From GCA-002050365 sp038235165 (GTDB taxonomy: Bacteria; Acidobacteriota; Blastocatellia; Pyrinomonadales; Pyrinomonadaceae), in the NCBI GenBank assembly GCA_038235165.1, contig JBBSUG010000025.1, forward strand, positions 3,571 to 67,570: a stretch of DNA of 64,000 nt, written 5' to 3'. Under the pieces are notes generated by a model. That model was not told the DNA's origin and did not search any database. It saw only the letters and a list, made by a program, of their open reading frames with translations. Positions 17,998 to 27,281 of the stretch are shown in pieces. Positions within the stretch are counted from its first letter, which is position 1, and each line of letters opens with the position of its first letter. The position numbers and the translations under genes were made by a program.

Positions 17998-18128
17998 AAT
18001 ACTCTGTCACAACAATAGAAAGTAAAAAATAAGATACATTGTAATTTAACAGAATATAAGTTCAAAATAAAGTAACAACACGAAACCGACAAACTCAGCA
18101 ACCAGCTAAATTGTTGCAAGCAAAATAC

Positions 18129-19664
18129 TTAACTACCGTCCCATTTACCGTTCAGCATAGTAAAAGGATCGGAAATTGATTGGAACCGGGCTAGCCGTAC
18201 AGCATCGGAATCTTGAAAAGTAATCAACGGCATAATACCTAATTTCAATAAGTTCAGACAGGAATTTTGGTTAAGAGTAACGGATAAGATTTTCTTTTGC
18301 GGAGCATTTTCTGACTGAAAAATATGAATCGGTAAATCATCAATTTGTCTGTGCAATCGGGTTCCAAACTGCCAACCGTTATGTTGAAAACTTTGCGCCA
18401 AAAGTAAGATGCAGGCAAATGCCGGGTCGGTCCAAGAATAACCGGAGTTTGAAATGTCCTTTAATTCTTCAAACGAAAAGGTTTCAATCGGATCGGTTTT
18501 TTCGCCGTAGGGAAGTCTCGACAAAAACTTGGAGAATGCCAGTCCGAGATACGAAGATTCGGGAACGGAACGAATCATTTGTAACAGCTTAAATTCGTTC
18601 GAATCGGGGGCAATTTCAAAACTCGTCTCGTTTTCATTATCAAAAGCATCTGTAAAATTATGCCGACTGAAAGAAGAAATGAAAGGTGCATTAATTATTT
18701 TTGAAATTTGAGCAATTCTCATCAACAGAGCTGCATCATCAACATTTAGGCGGAAATTATAACTGCCGCCCACAACAGCCCAATTTTCAACACCGACACT
18801 TTGATAATTATCATCAGACAAAAACTTAAAAAACGAAGTGTCTGTTAAATTGCCGTTCGACTTTAAGTCGGCGGCTAACTGGTCTTTGGTTACATCACAA
18901 ATAAATATTTTGAGATCAACCCCGGTTTCAATCCTTCTAACTAAAAAATATAATCCACGCCAAGCGGATTCTAAAGATTGAAAAACCGGATGATGCAGAA
19001 TTTCACGCATAATCTCGCCGGATGCCCGGTCAACGACGGCGACTAAATCTTTCTGCTCATTTTCATCGGTGTGAATAACAAATGGTCTGACAAGATCGGC
19101 AATCAAATTACTGAGTTCAGTTTGAACGGGAAGTGGTTGGCGTTCAACAGAATTGTCAGCGGAACTTTGGTCTAATATTTGGTCGAGGAGGTTAAAATCC
19201 TGCGCGGGCTGAGAATCATCCCGCACAATTTTAGAATCAACGGTCACTTTATCCACATCAGCCAGATTAAACCATGAACGAACTTCATTCGCGGCTGAAT
19301 TGAAAGTATCAGGGTTTAACAGTTTGCGCCGGAGTTCTCGTAAATGTGAGAAACAGGGAAGTTGTCGAAATATATTGTCGGGATGAAAGTCGTCAAATTC
19401 ATGAATATTCAGAGTCATCAACCCGGTATTATCATTCGATAAATCCAAATCTATTGAAATATTGAAACTATCAATCACATCCTCAAAATTGTCACGGTCA
19501 ATTTCAATTGTTTGCAAATTTGACAAATCGGCTGAAGAATCACGATTTTGCCTCCCGCTCCAATCTCCGAGCATAAGAATGCGGAAAGGCTCATCTTCAT
19601 CAACCGAATTGGCTTTTGATTCGAGAGTAACCATGGTTTCAAAATTATTATCTGACGGAAACAT
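18129..19664 (-). CDS. Contractile sheath protein, TssB-TssC-like fusion (type VI secretion-like)
   Basis: 511 residues. The N-terminal part resembles the small sheath subunit TssB/VipA: PFRILMLGDWSGR at about 26-38, IEIDRDNFEDVI, and LRELRRKLLNPDTF. After a linker the second half resembles TssC/VipB: HPVFQSLESAWRGLYFLVRR, LKIFICDVTKDQLAADL, WAVVGGSYNF. In type VI systems these subunits form the contractile tube sheath. Here both halves sit in one chain, and the TssC part is shorter than the usual roughly 490 residues, so its end may be reduced. No other type VI gene is in the window; it lies between dnaN and mnmG. Confidence 0.75.
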   Translation of the reverse strand: MFPSDNNFETMVTLESKANSVDEDEPFRILMLGDWSGRQNRDSSADLSNLQTIEIDRDNFEDVIDSFNISIDLDLSNDNTGLMTLNIHEFDDFHPDNIFRQLPCFSHLRELRRKLLNPDTFNSAANEVRSWFNLADVDKVTVDSKIVRDDSQPAQDFNLLDQILDQSSADNSVERQPLPVQTELSNLIADLVRPFVIHTDENEQKDLVAVVDRASGEIMREILHHPVFQSLESAWRGLYFLVRRIETGVDLKIFICDVTKDQLAADLKSNGNLTDTSFFKFLSDDNYQSVGVENWAVVGGSYNFRLNVDDAALLMRIAQISKIINAPFISSFSRHNFTDAFDNENETSFEIAPDSNEFKLLQMIRSVPESSYLGLAFSKFLSRLPYGEKTDPIETFSFEELKDISNSGYSWTDPAFACILLLAQSFQHNGWQFGTRLHRQIDDLPIHIFQSENAPQKKILSVTLNQNSCLNLLKLGIMPLITFQDSDAVRLARFQSISDPFTMLNGKWDGS

Positions 19665-19703
19665 AAAGTAATCCTCTGAAATTGGTAAATTAGAGAAATC
19701 TGC

Positions 19704-20891
19704 TCATATTCGCAACGGCATTACGATATACTTGTAGTTATAATTTGAATCACCGGCGATATTCATCATAGTTTGACCGTTGCCGTCCTTGAATTCAAAA
19801 CTGATGCGGAGACGACCGGCATTTTCTTTGACACGGACGGTTTCGCCCTCGGTGACTTTTTCTTGATTTTCAGCGGTATCTGATTCACCTGATCCGACAA
19901 CATTCAGAAATTCCTGCAAATATTGCGAATTAAATCCGATTTGAACTTCATCACCGGAATAATCGGCGAAAACTTTCTCCTGCGCTTCACCTTCTTCGCT
20001 GGATTGGGCGACAATTTCAATTTCATTCTGCTTAATATTAAATCGAACGGAACGAGTTCTTTCATCTGCCATCAACGACACGCGGCGGATGGCATTTTTC
20101 ATATCCTCGGCATCAAAAGTAGCGGTTTTGTCGTTATCTTTCGGAATGACCATTTCGTAGTTTGGAAAAGTCCCGGAAAGTTTGCGCGTAATCAGTAATC
20201 TGCCGTCAACTTCAAAATAGATATGATTAGTATCTTCACCGAAACTGATATCGCCGTTCGCATCGCGAGCGATTTTAGTCAATTCCATCAAAGCCTTTTT
20301 AGGTATCAGTGCATCCATAGCGTCCGTAGAACCCTCGTCAACGAGTTTTTTTTCGATAAAGGCAAGACGATGACCATCGGTCGTTACCATTCGCGCTGTG
20401 CCGCCGTCAATCATAAATTTGGCACCTGATAACGTGAAACGCGATTGCTCATTGGTAATGGCAAAGGCAGTATTTTGAATAAAGTGATTGAAAACGTCGG
20501 CTGAAAGGCTCATCGGTGCGCTTTTAAAGCTCGGCACTTCGGGAAAATTCTCTTTCGACACGCCCGCTAATCTGAAATTAGATTTACCGCAGGTCATTTT
20601 CACCCATTCGTTATCGTCTTTGGTAAAATGAACATCCGAATCGGGAAGCAGCCGCACAATATCAAAAAGTTTACGAGCCTGAATACACATCGAACCAACC
20701 TGTTTAATTTCAGCCGCCGCTTCACAACGAATCGTCACATCTAAATCGGTTCCGACAATTCGAATTACGTTTTCGCCGACCGATTCGATCAAAATATTCG
20801 AAAGAACAGGTATCGTGCTTTTCTTTTCGACAATACCCTGAACAAATCCGAGTTCATCTTTCAGAACACTTTGTTTAATAATAAATTCCAT
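19704..20891 (-). CDS. dnaN: DNA polymerase III beta sliding clamp
   Basis: 395 residues, slightly longer than the usual 366-380. Three repeated clamp domains; recognisable segments are VEKKSTIPVLSNILIES at the N-terminus, TDGHRLAF in the middle and the end YKYIVMPLRI, typical of the family. An acidic insert (about residues 340-365, with SGESDTAENQEKVTEGE) lies in the third domain. The ring-shaped dimer tethers polymerase III to DNA. It is the second gene after dnaA on this strand. Confidence 0.97.
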   Translation of the reverse strand: MEFIIKQSVLKDELGFVQGIVEKKSTIPVLSNILIESVGENVIRIVGTDLDVTIRCEAAAEIKQVGSMCIQARKLFDIVRLLPDSDVHFTKDDNEWVKMTCGKSNFRLAGVSKENFPEVPSFKSAPMSLSADVFNHFIQNTAFAITNEQSRFTLSGAKFMIDGGTARMVTTDGHRLAFIEKKLVDEGSTDAMDALIPKKALMELTKIARDANGDISFGEDTNHIYFEVDGRLLITRKLSGTFPNYEMVIPKDNDKTATFDAEDMKNAIRRVSLMADERTRSVRFNIKQNEIEIVAQSSEEGEAQEKVFADYSGDEVQIGFNSQYLQEFLNVVGSGESDTAENQEKVTEGETVRVKENAGRLRISFEFKDGNGQTMMNIAGDSNYNYKYIVMPLRI

Positions 20892-20964
20892 AATTTTCTC
20901 CTGAATCTTTATTGTTTGCTAAACAGTTTAATAAGTAATAATAACCTTATAAAGTCTTAATTAC

Positions 20965-21264
20965 TTATTTTCTGGAACGAATTTTTGATTTATTTATTTT
21001 TTGATTATAAATATCCATAATAACCAAGAAATTATCTTCATTCTTAAAATCACTTGGTGCATACAAAACTCCGGGTTTGAGAATCAATATAACAAAAAAA
21101 AGTATTATAAGTAGAATTGGAAATCCAATGACAAAGCATATAAAAATATATTGAAGTTCTTGATTAATAAATTTCAGAGCGACAGTTAATAATATTTCAG
21201 CTATACCTGCAAAAATTGCAATTAGAGTTAAAGGATTTTTTATTGGTTTCGTATTTTCAATCAT
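20965..21264 (-). CDS. Small two-helix membrane protein, uncharacterised
   Basis: 99 residues from MIENTKP; a start five codons earlier is also possible. Two hydrophobic helices (about 12-35 and 42-66) are followed by LYAPSDFKNEDNFL and a basic tail. I do not recognise a function. It sits between dnaN and dnaA on the same strand. Its A/T-rich codon use is more extreme than that of its neighbours, which may indicate recent arrival. Confidence 0.6.
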   Translation of the reverse strand: MIENTKPIKNPLTLIAIFAGIAEILLTVALKFINQELQYIFICFVIGFPILLIILFFVILILKPGVLYAPSDFKNEDNFLVIMDIYNQKINKSKIRSRK

Positions 21265-21362
21265 CTTAAATCTCCACAAAGCTACAAGTAAATTCTATTA
21301 ATTTTCGATCAATATTATCAATTGCTTTTTACTAATAATACTAATTTAAAACATTATATATT

Positions 21363-21621
21363 TAATAGTAGTAGTAGTAGTGCCTGTGGAAAAGTGGAAA
21401 ACCGACCTAAATTATTGCAAATGCTGAATTTATAAATCCACAGGGGTTGTGGAAAACCTGTGGAAAAAGAACAGCCCTGTGGAAAAAAACGATACGATTT
21501 CAATATTCCCCGCTTTTCCACAGGGTAAAATTAGGGTCACCTGTGGAAATGTGGAAAACTTTGTTTAATTGTTATCACAAAAGGCGATAATTAAACTAAT
21601 AAAATTACCGGCTGTGGAAAA
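21363..21621. other. oriC: Candidate replication origin, part downstream of dnaA (DnaA boxes and DnaA-trio tract)
   Basis: Nine copies of a TGTGGAAAA-type box: 21385-21393, 21434-21442 (reverse, AAATCCACA), 21448-21456, 21459-21467, 21478-21486, 21514-21522 (reverse), 21542-21550, 21550-21558 and 21613-21621. Immediately left of the first box is TAA followed by five TAG triplets (21363-21380), matching the DnaA-trio element that loads DnaA on single strands, and then an AT-rich stretch (21300-21362) that could be the unwinding site. No gene is present in 21280-21654. Confidence 0.75.
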
Positions 21622-21654
21622 CTCGTCGTAAAAAAAGTAATGGATCAATCTTAA

Positions 21655-23118
21655 CTAACTGCAAAGACTATCAATAAGCTCGCTGACAACCCTGTGGAAA
21701 TTTCTATCTTCCTTTATTAACGAGTCAATTTTCTCAACCGAGTGCATTACGGTCGTATGATGCTTGCCGCCGAACTCACGTCCTATTTCGGGAAAACTAT
21801 GCTTTGTTAATCTTTTACATAAATACATTGCTACCTGTCGGGGAACAGCGATTTGTCTCGAATTATTTTTCGATTTTATTTCTTCGACGGTAAGTTTAAA
21901 GTGCGATGCGGCGGCTCTGGAAATTCTTTCAAGCGTCAAACCTTCCGGCTGTTCGCTGTCAATGATATTTTTCATCGCGTCCTGCGCGAGCATTTTGGAA
22001 ATCGGCACGCCGCGCAACGATGAAATAGCAACGAGACGAACCAGCGAACCTTCGAGTTCACGAATATTGCTTTTAACTTTACTGGCAATATAAAACGCGA
22101 TTTCATCGGGAAGCATAACCCCATCCAGATCGGCTTTGCGTTTCAAGATAGCAACTTTTGTTTCAAGGTCGGGCGGTTCAATGTCGGCGATCAAGCCCCA
22201 CTCAAAACGTGAGTGAAGTCTTTCTTCGAGCGTCGGAATCTCGCGCGGCGGACAATCGGAAGTGACGACGATCTGCTTTTGATCGTTGTGGAGAGCATTA
22301 AAAGTATGAAAAAACTCTTCCTGCGTGCGTTCTTTACCTGCCATAAACTGCACGTCGTCCATTAATAAAACATCAATCGAACGATATTTTTCGCGGAAAG
22401 TTTGTGTTTTGTCGTAACGAATCGCGTTGATCAATTCGTTCATAAACTTTTCGGCGGAAATATAAGCGACGCGCAGATGACGATTTCGCTCTTTGATAGC
22501 GTGTCCGGCGGCGTGCATCAAATGTGTTTTACCCAAACCGACACCGCCGTAAATAAACATCGGATTATAAGTTTTACCCGGAGATTCGGCGACTGCCAGA
22601 GCCGCTGCGTGAGCAAATTGGTTGCACGAACCGACGACAAATGTATTGAATGTATATTTTCGGTTGAGTGAATTTTCAATCGGTTCAATATCAACAAAAT
22701 TGGTCGGCGCGGTATTTTTTACCAACGCTTCGGGTTTTGTCTTCTCTAAAAAGTCAAAACTGTTCTGTTTGTTCGGACTGGTGGAAGTATGCTGTTTCTC
22801 AAAGAAAAATTCACCGTCGTCGTCATCGTCGTTTGTAAAATTTTCACCGTCAACCTCTGATTTAACGACCTGCCAATCAAGCTGATAATTGAACATATTA
22901 AGTTCCCTCATCGTCTGGTTGATGACATCGAGATAATAACTGCTGATCCAGTCTTTGGTAACCTGGTTGGCTTGCAAATGCAGAACACCGTCCTCTTCGT
23001 CGCAACCGTTAAATTGAATCGGGCGAAACCACGCATCGAAAATTTGCTTATTAAGGCGTTTTTCGACCGATTGAAGAATATTTGTCCAAACATTTGATTT
23101 TTCCACTGTCATATCCAT
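21655..23118 (-). CDS. dnaA: Chromosomal replication initiator protein DnaA
   Basis: 487 residues from the ATG at 23118 (MDMTVEKSNVW), which has GGAG seven bases upstream; a reading from 23169 lacks such a site. Domain I (to about 85) binds DnaB and other partners; domain II contains an acidic DDDDDGEFFFE linker; the AAA+ domain has Walker A GGVGLGKTH and Walker B LLMDDVQF; domain IV ends with the DNA-binding signature GGKHHTTVMHSVEKI. It binds the TGTGGAAAA boxes on both sides of its gene to start replication and likely represses its own promoter. Confidence 0.98.
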   Translation of the reverse strand: MDMTVEKSNVWTNILQSVEKRLNKQIFDAWFRPIQFNGCDEEDGVLHLQANQVTKDWISSYYLDVINQTMRELNMFNYQLDWQVVKSEVDGENFTNDDDDDGEFFFEKQHTSTSPNKQNSFDFLEKTKPEALVKNTAPTNFVDIEPIENSLNRKYTFNTFVVGSCNQFAHAAALAVAESPGKTYNPMFIYGGVGLGKTHLMHAAGHAIKERNRHLRVAYISAEKFMNELINAIRYDKTQTFREKYRSIDVLLMDDVQFMAGKERTQEEFFHTFNALHNDQKQIVVTSDCPPREIPTLEERLHSRFEWGLIADIEPPDLETKVAILKRKADLDGVMLPDEIAFYIASKVKSNIRELEGSLVRLVAISSLRGVPISKMLAQDAMKNIIDSEQPEGLTLERISRAAASHFKLTVEEIKSKNNSRQIAVPRQVAMYLCKRLTKHSFPEIGREFGGKHHTTVMHSVEKIDSLIKEDRNFHRVVSELIDSLCS

Positions 23119-23277
23119 GAAATTTTCTCCACTAAATTTTCTTAAATCTTTAGTAAAATTTTTAAGCAAAAATGCAGTCTAAATTTTTATTAAAGTAAAT
23201 TGCCAATTAATTTTTCAAACGCTCACAAACCTTTTTATTGTGGTAGTTTTCAAGATTTACAAGGTATTAATAAAAAG

Positions 23278-23432
23278 TTTTCCACAGGGTTTTCCACAGG
23301 CTTGTGGAAAGCTGCTTAAAAGTTAAAGTAAAACTTTAAGTGTAATATTTTCAATACTTTACGGGAACTAAAAATATCGGAAACGGCTCACAGACTATCA
23401 AATTAAACTCAAAATAGCAAGAGATATCCACA
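23278..23432. other. oriC: Candidate replication origin, part upstream of dnaA
   Basis: Four boxes: TTTTCCACA at 23278-23286 and 23290-23298, the reverse copy TGTGGAAAG at 23303-23311, and ATATCCACA at 23424-23432. They occupy the dnaA upstream spacer (23119-23542), which has no gene. Together with the cluster at 21363-21621 this makes a bipartite origin around dnaA, as in Bacillus or Helicobacter. The boxes may also mediate dnaA autoregulation. Confidence 0.6.
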
Positions 23433-23542
23433 GGTTTTTTTTTGGTATGGAAAGAATGATGTAAAGGCTTGTTAAAGCAGACACTTCGCAGCAATTGAGT
23501 TTATGTTAGACTAACGATGGTTTGATTTTTGGAGCAAAATTT

Positions 23543-23986
23543 ATGGCGAAAAAAAGAAAAAAAATGAATGTTGCCGAGGAAAAAATTGATAAAGAAAATG
23601 AACTGGGGAAAAAACTGGAAGAACTGACGAAAGAACTGTATTACACGAGCGAAACAGATGAAAAGATAGTTCCCTATCTCGGTGACAGGGTCGAATCAAT
23701 AACGACAGAAGAAGTTTCAAAGGCAAACAGCAGCCCGAATGATACGCCGGTCACGGAAACAGGCGTAACCGAGCTTTTTGAGAGTTTGACGGCAATACAG
23801 GATTGGTACGGGGAAGAAGAAAAAGCAACAGCCGGAAAATTTGCGGAACTGGCAGAACTGTTAAAGAATAATCTGAGAGAATTGAAATTATATAAAGTCG
23901 GAAAAATTGAAATTGACATTTATATCATCGGATTAAACGATGAAAACTGTATTCAGGGCATTAAAACAAAAGCCGTCGAAACTTGA
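23543..23986 (+). CDS. Nuclease A inhibitor-like (NuiA family) protein
   Basis: 147 residues from the ATG at 23543 (MAKKRKK), which has GGAG eight bases upstream. The family pattern is visible: LEELTKELYYTSETDEKIVP near the start, and FAELAELLKNNLRELKLYKV followed by KIEIDIYIIG at the end. NuiA of Anabaena inhibits the sugar-nonspecific nuclease NucA. No nuclease of that type is adjacent, so the partner is unknown. It points away from dnaA and is the first gene to the right of the origin. The lysine-rich N-terminus is unusual for the family. Confidence 0.7.
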   Translation: MAKKRKKMNVAEEKIDKENELGKKLEELTKELYYTSETDEKIVPYLGDRVESITTEEVSKANSSPNDTPVTETGVTELFESLTAIQDWYGEEEKATAGKFAELAELLKNNLRELKLYKVGKIEIDIYIIGLNDENCIQGIKTKAVET

Positions 23987-24022
23987 CTGCAAATCCATCT
24001 CCGAAATGAAAACATCGTAAAA

Positions 24023-25630
24023 TTATTTATGAGCGAAAAAGTAAAATTGAACTGCCTGGACAATACCGATAATCAAGCCGAACAATGCGCCGAACAATTC
24101 AATTTTTCGCAAATGTTCTTTGGCAACCGACAAAACTAAATCTTCTAGCTTCTCACCGGGATAATTATTAATTTTCTCACGAACCACACCGCCGATGTCG
24201 AATTCTTTAATTGCTTCGGGCAATTTCTGTTTCGCCGCAGAGATGATTGTATCGGTCAAAGAAATACCGGCACTGCGAACTTTTTCTTCGGAAATATGAT
24301 CGGACAATCTGCCGATGGGCGTGTTGATAAATTTTTCAATTTGTCGGGACAAAACCGAATTGATGATCTTTGAAGTCTCACCGCTTGAGAGAATGCTGAT
24401 AAGACCGTTTGAAAGCAGTTTTTTGAGCTTTTCCTCAGATTCGGGGTGGATGGTCTGCAAAACCGCATCAATGCTGTGTGGACGCAGTTTTTCGAGAGTA
24501 TCGGTTAAGTAAGCGGAAATCGAAGTCATCATTTCGTCGCCCTGCAACAGCGACAAAATGCGTTTCGATATTTGCGATTTTAGTTTTTCAAGTTGATCGG
24601 GCGCAATTTTACCGATAACTTCGGGAAGCGGACGCGCCATCGCGCTGTTAATTGTCGAGGCGATAAAATTTCGCGCTTCCTCCGCGAAAAAGTCACCGCG
24701 CAAAGTTTCTTCGACCCGTTTCGGTAAACTTTCGTTGACTAAATCATCAACTTCTTTAAGTAAATTATCGCGGGAAACGAAGAACTTTTTGAAAAAAGGC
24801 AGCTGCTCGTAATAATCGTGAACTTCGCGTTTTATCAATGCGCCGATTTGATTGCGGGTGCGCTCCGCCGTCGCAATTTCGGCGAGCTGGTGAACAATCG
24901 GCTCGATTTGTCCAACCGCCTTTTCCTTCAAAAGAGCAACGGCATCGTCAGTGAACATCTCGCCGAGCGGGGTTTGCGTGTTGGTTAAATCGTCAATACG
25001 GCGGCTGATAAATTCCCGAATCTTTAATTCGAGAGCGGGTTGGCTGACCGCCGAACGAATCCGCGTTTCCAGAAAACCTAAAATTTTATTGAAAGTTTCT
25101 TCGTCAATCGTTTCGGAAATGCGCCGTAACAAAACTTCATCAACGCGGCGTTCGATAAAACCGCTGATTGATTTGACGGTTTCCTCACTGCGGAGAACAT
25201 TTTCGACATATTCAAAAATCTTCGTTTGCAGAGAAGTCACCGTCTCCAAAACAGCGGCACGCATATTTGCCGGTAATGTCTCAATCAGCGAGGGATGATT
25301 CTGCGAAAGCAGATCTTCGGTGTAAGAATCAATCACACTCTGAATCTTGCGAACAAGAAATTCTTTACCGAAAAGTTCTTCGATAATAGTTTCCTGCGAA
25401 ACCAACTCTTCGCCGACCGCTTTGCCGATAGCGTCCGCCAAACGGTCGCGGTGGCGCGGAATCATTCCCTGCGGAAAAATCGTCAAACTGAACAATTTGA
25501 CCGGATTACGCGGACGAAAGAGCATCCGCACGGCAAGCCACGCGCCGACGTAACCGTGAACCGTCGCAAAAAGAATTAACAAAGTGATTTGAACGCTCAA
25601 ATGACTAAAAAAATTTCCTAAAACTTCCAT
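24023..25630 (-). CDS. DUF445 family membrane protein
   Basis: 535 residues. One membrane helix at each end: the first (about 14-34) before the conserved WLAVRMLFRPRNPVKL, with IFPQGMIPRHRDRLADAIG, and a last one near the C-terminus (GALFGLIIGIVQAVQFYFF). Between them lies a long helical region with repeated amphipathic segments of the type KISGFIERRVDEVL. These are the known marks of DUF445 (YheB/YjiN type) proteins, whose function is unknown; a role at the cell envelope is likely. Confidence 0.85.
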   Translation of the reverse strand: MEVLGNFFSHLSVQITLLILFATVHGYVGAWLAVRMLFRPRNPVKLFSLTIFPQGMIPRHRDRLADAIGKAVGEELVSQETIIEELFGKEFLVRKIQSVIDSYTEDLLSQNHPSLIETLPANMRAAVLETVTSLQTKIFEYVENVLRSEETVKSISGFIERRVDEVLLRRISETIDEETFNKILGFLETRIRSAVSQPALELKIREFISRRIDDLTNTQTPLGEMFTDDAVALLKEKAVGQIEPIVHQLAEIATAERTRNQIGALIKREVHDYYEQLPFFKKFFVSRDNLLKEVDDLVNESLPKRVEETLRGDFFAEEARNFIASTINSAMARPLPEVIGKIAPDQLEKLKSQISKRILSLLQGDEMMTSISAYLTDTLEKLRPHSIDAVLQTIHPESEEKLKKLLSNGLISILSSGETSKIINSVLSRQIEKFINTPIGRLSDHISEEKVRSAGISLTDTIISAAKQKLPEAIKEFDIGGVVREKINNYPGEKLEDLVLSVAKEHLRKIELFGALFGLIIGIVQAVQFYFFAHK

Positions 25631-25638
25631 ATTATTTT

Positions 25639-25731
25639 AGGTTCAAGGTTCGAAGTTTCAGGTTCAAGGTTGCAGAACCAAAGACTTACGAGGAAATTGA
25701 TCTTAGACCTGAAACTTTGAGCCTTGAACCT
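25639..25731. repeat. Word-repeat palindrome (AGGTTCAAGG...)
   Basis: Arms at 25639-25663 and 25707-25731 match over 25 bases with two differences. Within each arm the words GGTTCAAGG and GTTTCAGG recur as near-direct repeats. It fills the spacer between DUF445 and the next gene. Similar word-rich palindromes occur at 36661-36735, 47737-47797, 55111-55165 and 63563-63630. Confidence 0.7.
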
Positions 25732-25740
25732 GAAACCCTC

Positions 25741-26124
25741 TTAAAAAACCTGAAAACCCTTCGATTTCAAACAAAAATCCGCGAATTCCTTAAGCCATTC
25801 GTAATCCGCGCTGTAATTTTTCCATTGTTCGTCTCCGTCGCGGTACAGCGTGCCGTCGTCGGGTTGGTCGGTGACGGACAAATCCATAAAGATGCGTTTA
25901 TTCGGCTCAAGTTTCGGTAAAATTTCATTTTGTATTTTTTCACCGACTGTCTGTGCATCCTCGTGTGAAACCGCCGCTCCGGTGGCGTTATAGTTCATTT
26001 GACGCAGTTTACCTTCGTCAATCAAATCGAAACTTTTAATAATTTCGAGCGTTGTTTTCCAATTCCAGACATTGGCACGAAACTCGTAATTTTCAGAACC
26101 CAAATCAATTAAAGTGAAACTCAT
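25741..26124 (-). CDS. Conserved hypothetical cytoplasmic protein
   Basis: 127 residues from the ATG at 26124 (MSFTLIDLGSENYEFRANVW), which has GGAG at proper distance. No signal peptide or membrane segment. The stretches KIQNEILPKLEPNKRIFMDL and QWKNYSADYEWLKEFADFCL are of a kind I recall from uncharacterised proteins of many Gram-negative bacteria. No catalytic motif can be identified. It is divergent from purM. Confidence 0.7.
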   Translation of the reverse strand: MSFTLIDLGSENYEFRANVWNWKTTLEIIKSFDLIDEGKLRQMNYNATGAAVSHEDAQTVGEKIQNEILPKLEPNKRIFMDLSVTDQPDDGTLYRDGDEQWKNYSADYEWLKEFADFCLKSKGFQVF

Positions 26125-26191
26125 AATTTTTTCTCCAATCAAAATGCTAAACTTGAACGCGCGAAAATGCAAAAATAATTACTGTTTCATT

Positions 26192-26221
26192 TTGGTCGAA
26201 TTGTCCGAATACGTTTATAAT
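26192..26221 (+). promoter_or_regulatory. Putative purM promoter
   Basis: TTGGTC (26192-26197), 18-base spacer, perfect TATAAT (26216-26221), 17 bases before the ATG. The same TTATAATC context is seen before other genes in the window (34254, 45580). Confidence 0.5.
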
Positions 26222-26238
26222 CACTTTTCAAAAACATT

Positions 26239-27267
26239 ATGATAAAACCAATTTCATATTCCGATGCGGGCGTTTCGATTGATAAAGCGAACGAAACGGT
26301 GTCGAAAATTAAAAACCTTGCCAAAAGCACGTTTAATGCGCGAACTTTGACGGAAATCGGCAGTTTTGGCGGAATGTTCGATGCAAAATTTACCGAAATG
26401 TCGTCGCCGATTTTGGTTTCTTCAGCGGATGGAGTCGGCACGAAGTTGAAAATTGCGTTTCTCGCCAATGTTCATAACACAATCGGGCAAGACCTCGTTA
26501 ATCACTGTATCAACGATATTTTAGTGCAGGGCGCACGACCGCTGTTTTTTCTTGATTATTTTGCGACCGGAAAACTTTCGCCGAGAATCGCGGCATCGGT
26601 AGTTGAAGGAATCGCAACCGCCTGTAAAGAAAATAATTGTGTTTTGCTCGGCGGCGAAACGGCGGAAATGTCGGGTTTTTATGCCGACGGCGAATATGAT
26701 TTGGCAGGTTTTATCGTCGGCGTGGTTGACCGCGAAAAGGTAATTGACGGCAAAAATATCAGCGCGGGCGATGTCGTTTTGGGAATGCCTTCGAGCGGTC
26801 TGCACACGAATGGTTATTCGCTGGCGAGAAAACTGTTTTTTGAAGTCGGCGGCTATCAAATCAATACGGAAATAAACGGAAAACCACTTTCCGACACTTT
26901 GTTGGAACCACATCTCAGCTATTTTAAACCGCTTTCCGTGCCGATTGATCAGAAAAAGATCAAAGGTTTAGCACATATCACCGGCGGCGGACTGCTTGAA
27001 AATGTTCCGCGCATTTTACCCGAAAATGTTTCGGTCGAAATAAAGCGCGGAACCTGGAACGAACTCCCGATTTTCGGCGTGATGCAGAGACTCGGCAATG
27101 TCACCGATGAAGAAATGTTTCGCGCCTTTAATATGGGAATCGGAATGGTCGTCGTCTGCGCGGAAAGCGATAAAGAGTCAATGGTCGCGCATATCGAAGA
27201 ATTCGGCGAGCGGTGTTTTGAAATCGGTCGAGTTGTTCAGGGAACAAGGGAAATTACCATTAATTAA
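26239..27267 (+). CDS. purM: Phosphoribosylformylglycinamidine cyclo-ligase (AIR synthetase)
   Basis: 342 residues, the family's usual length. Begins ISYSDAGVSIDKANETV; the ATP/substrate loop SADGVGTKLKIAF, the signature NHCINDILVQGARPLFFLDY and GGETAEMSGFY are all present, as is HITGGGLLENVPR. It catalyses the fifth step of purine synthesis, closing the imidazole ring of AIR with ATP. It is a single gene here, converging on the tatA pair with a 14-base gap. Confidence 0.97.
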   Translation: MIKPISYSDAGVSIDKANETVSKIKNLAKSTFNARTLTEIGSFGGMFDAKFTEMSSPILVSSADGVGTKLKIAFLANVHNTIGQDLVNHCINDILVQGARPLFFLDYFATGKLSPRIAASVVEGIATACKENNCVLLGGETAEMSGFYADGEYDLAGFIVGVVDREKVIDGKNISAGDVVLGMPSSGLHTNGYSLARKLFFEVGGYQINTEINGKPLSDTLLEPHLSYFKPLSVPIDQKKIKGLAHITGGGLLENVPRILPENVSVEIKRGTWNELPIFGVMQRLGNVTDEEMFRAFNMGIGMVVVCAESDKESMVAHIEEFGERCFEIGRVVQGTREITIN

Positions 27268-27281
27268 TAGAAAAAAACTGG

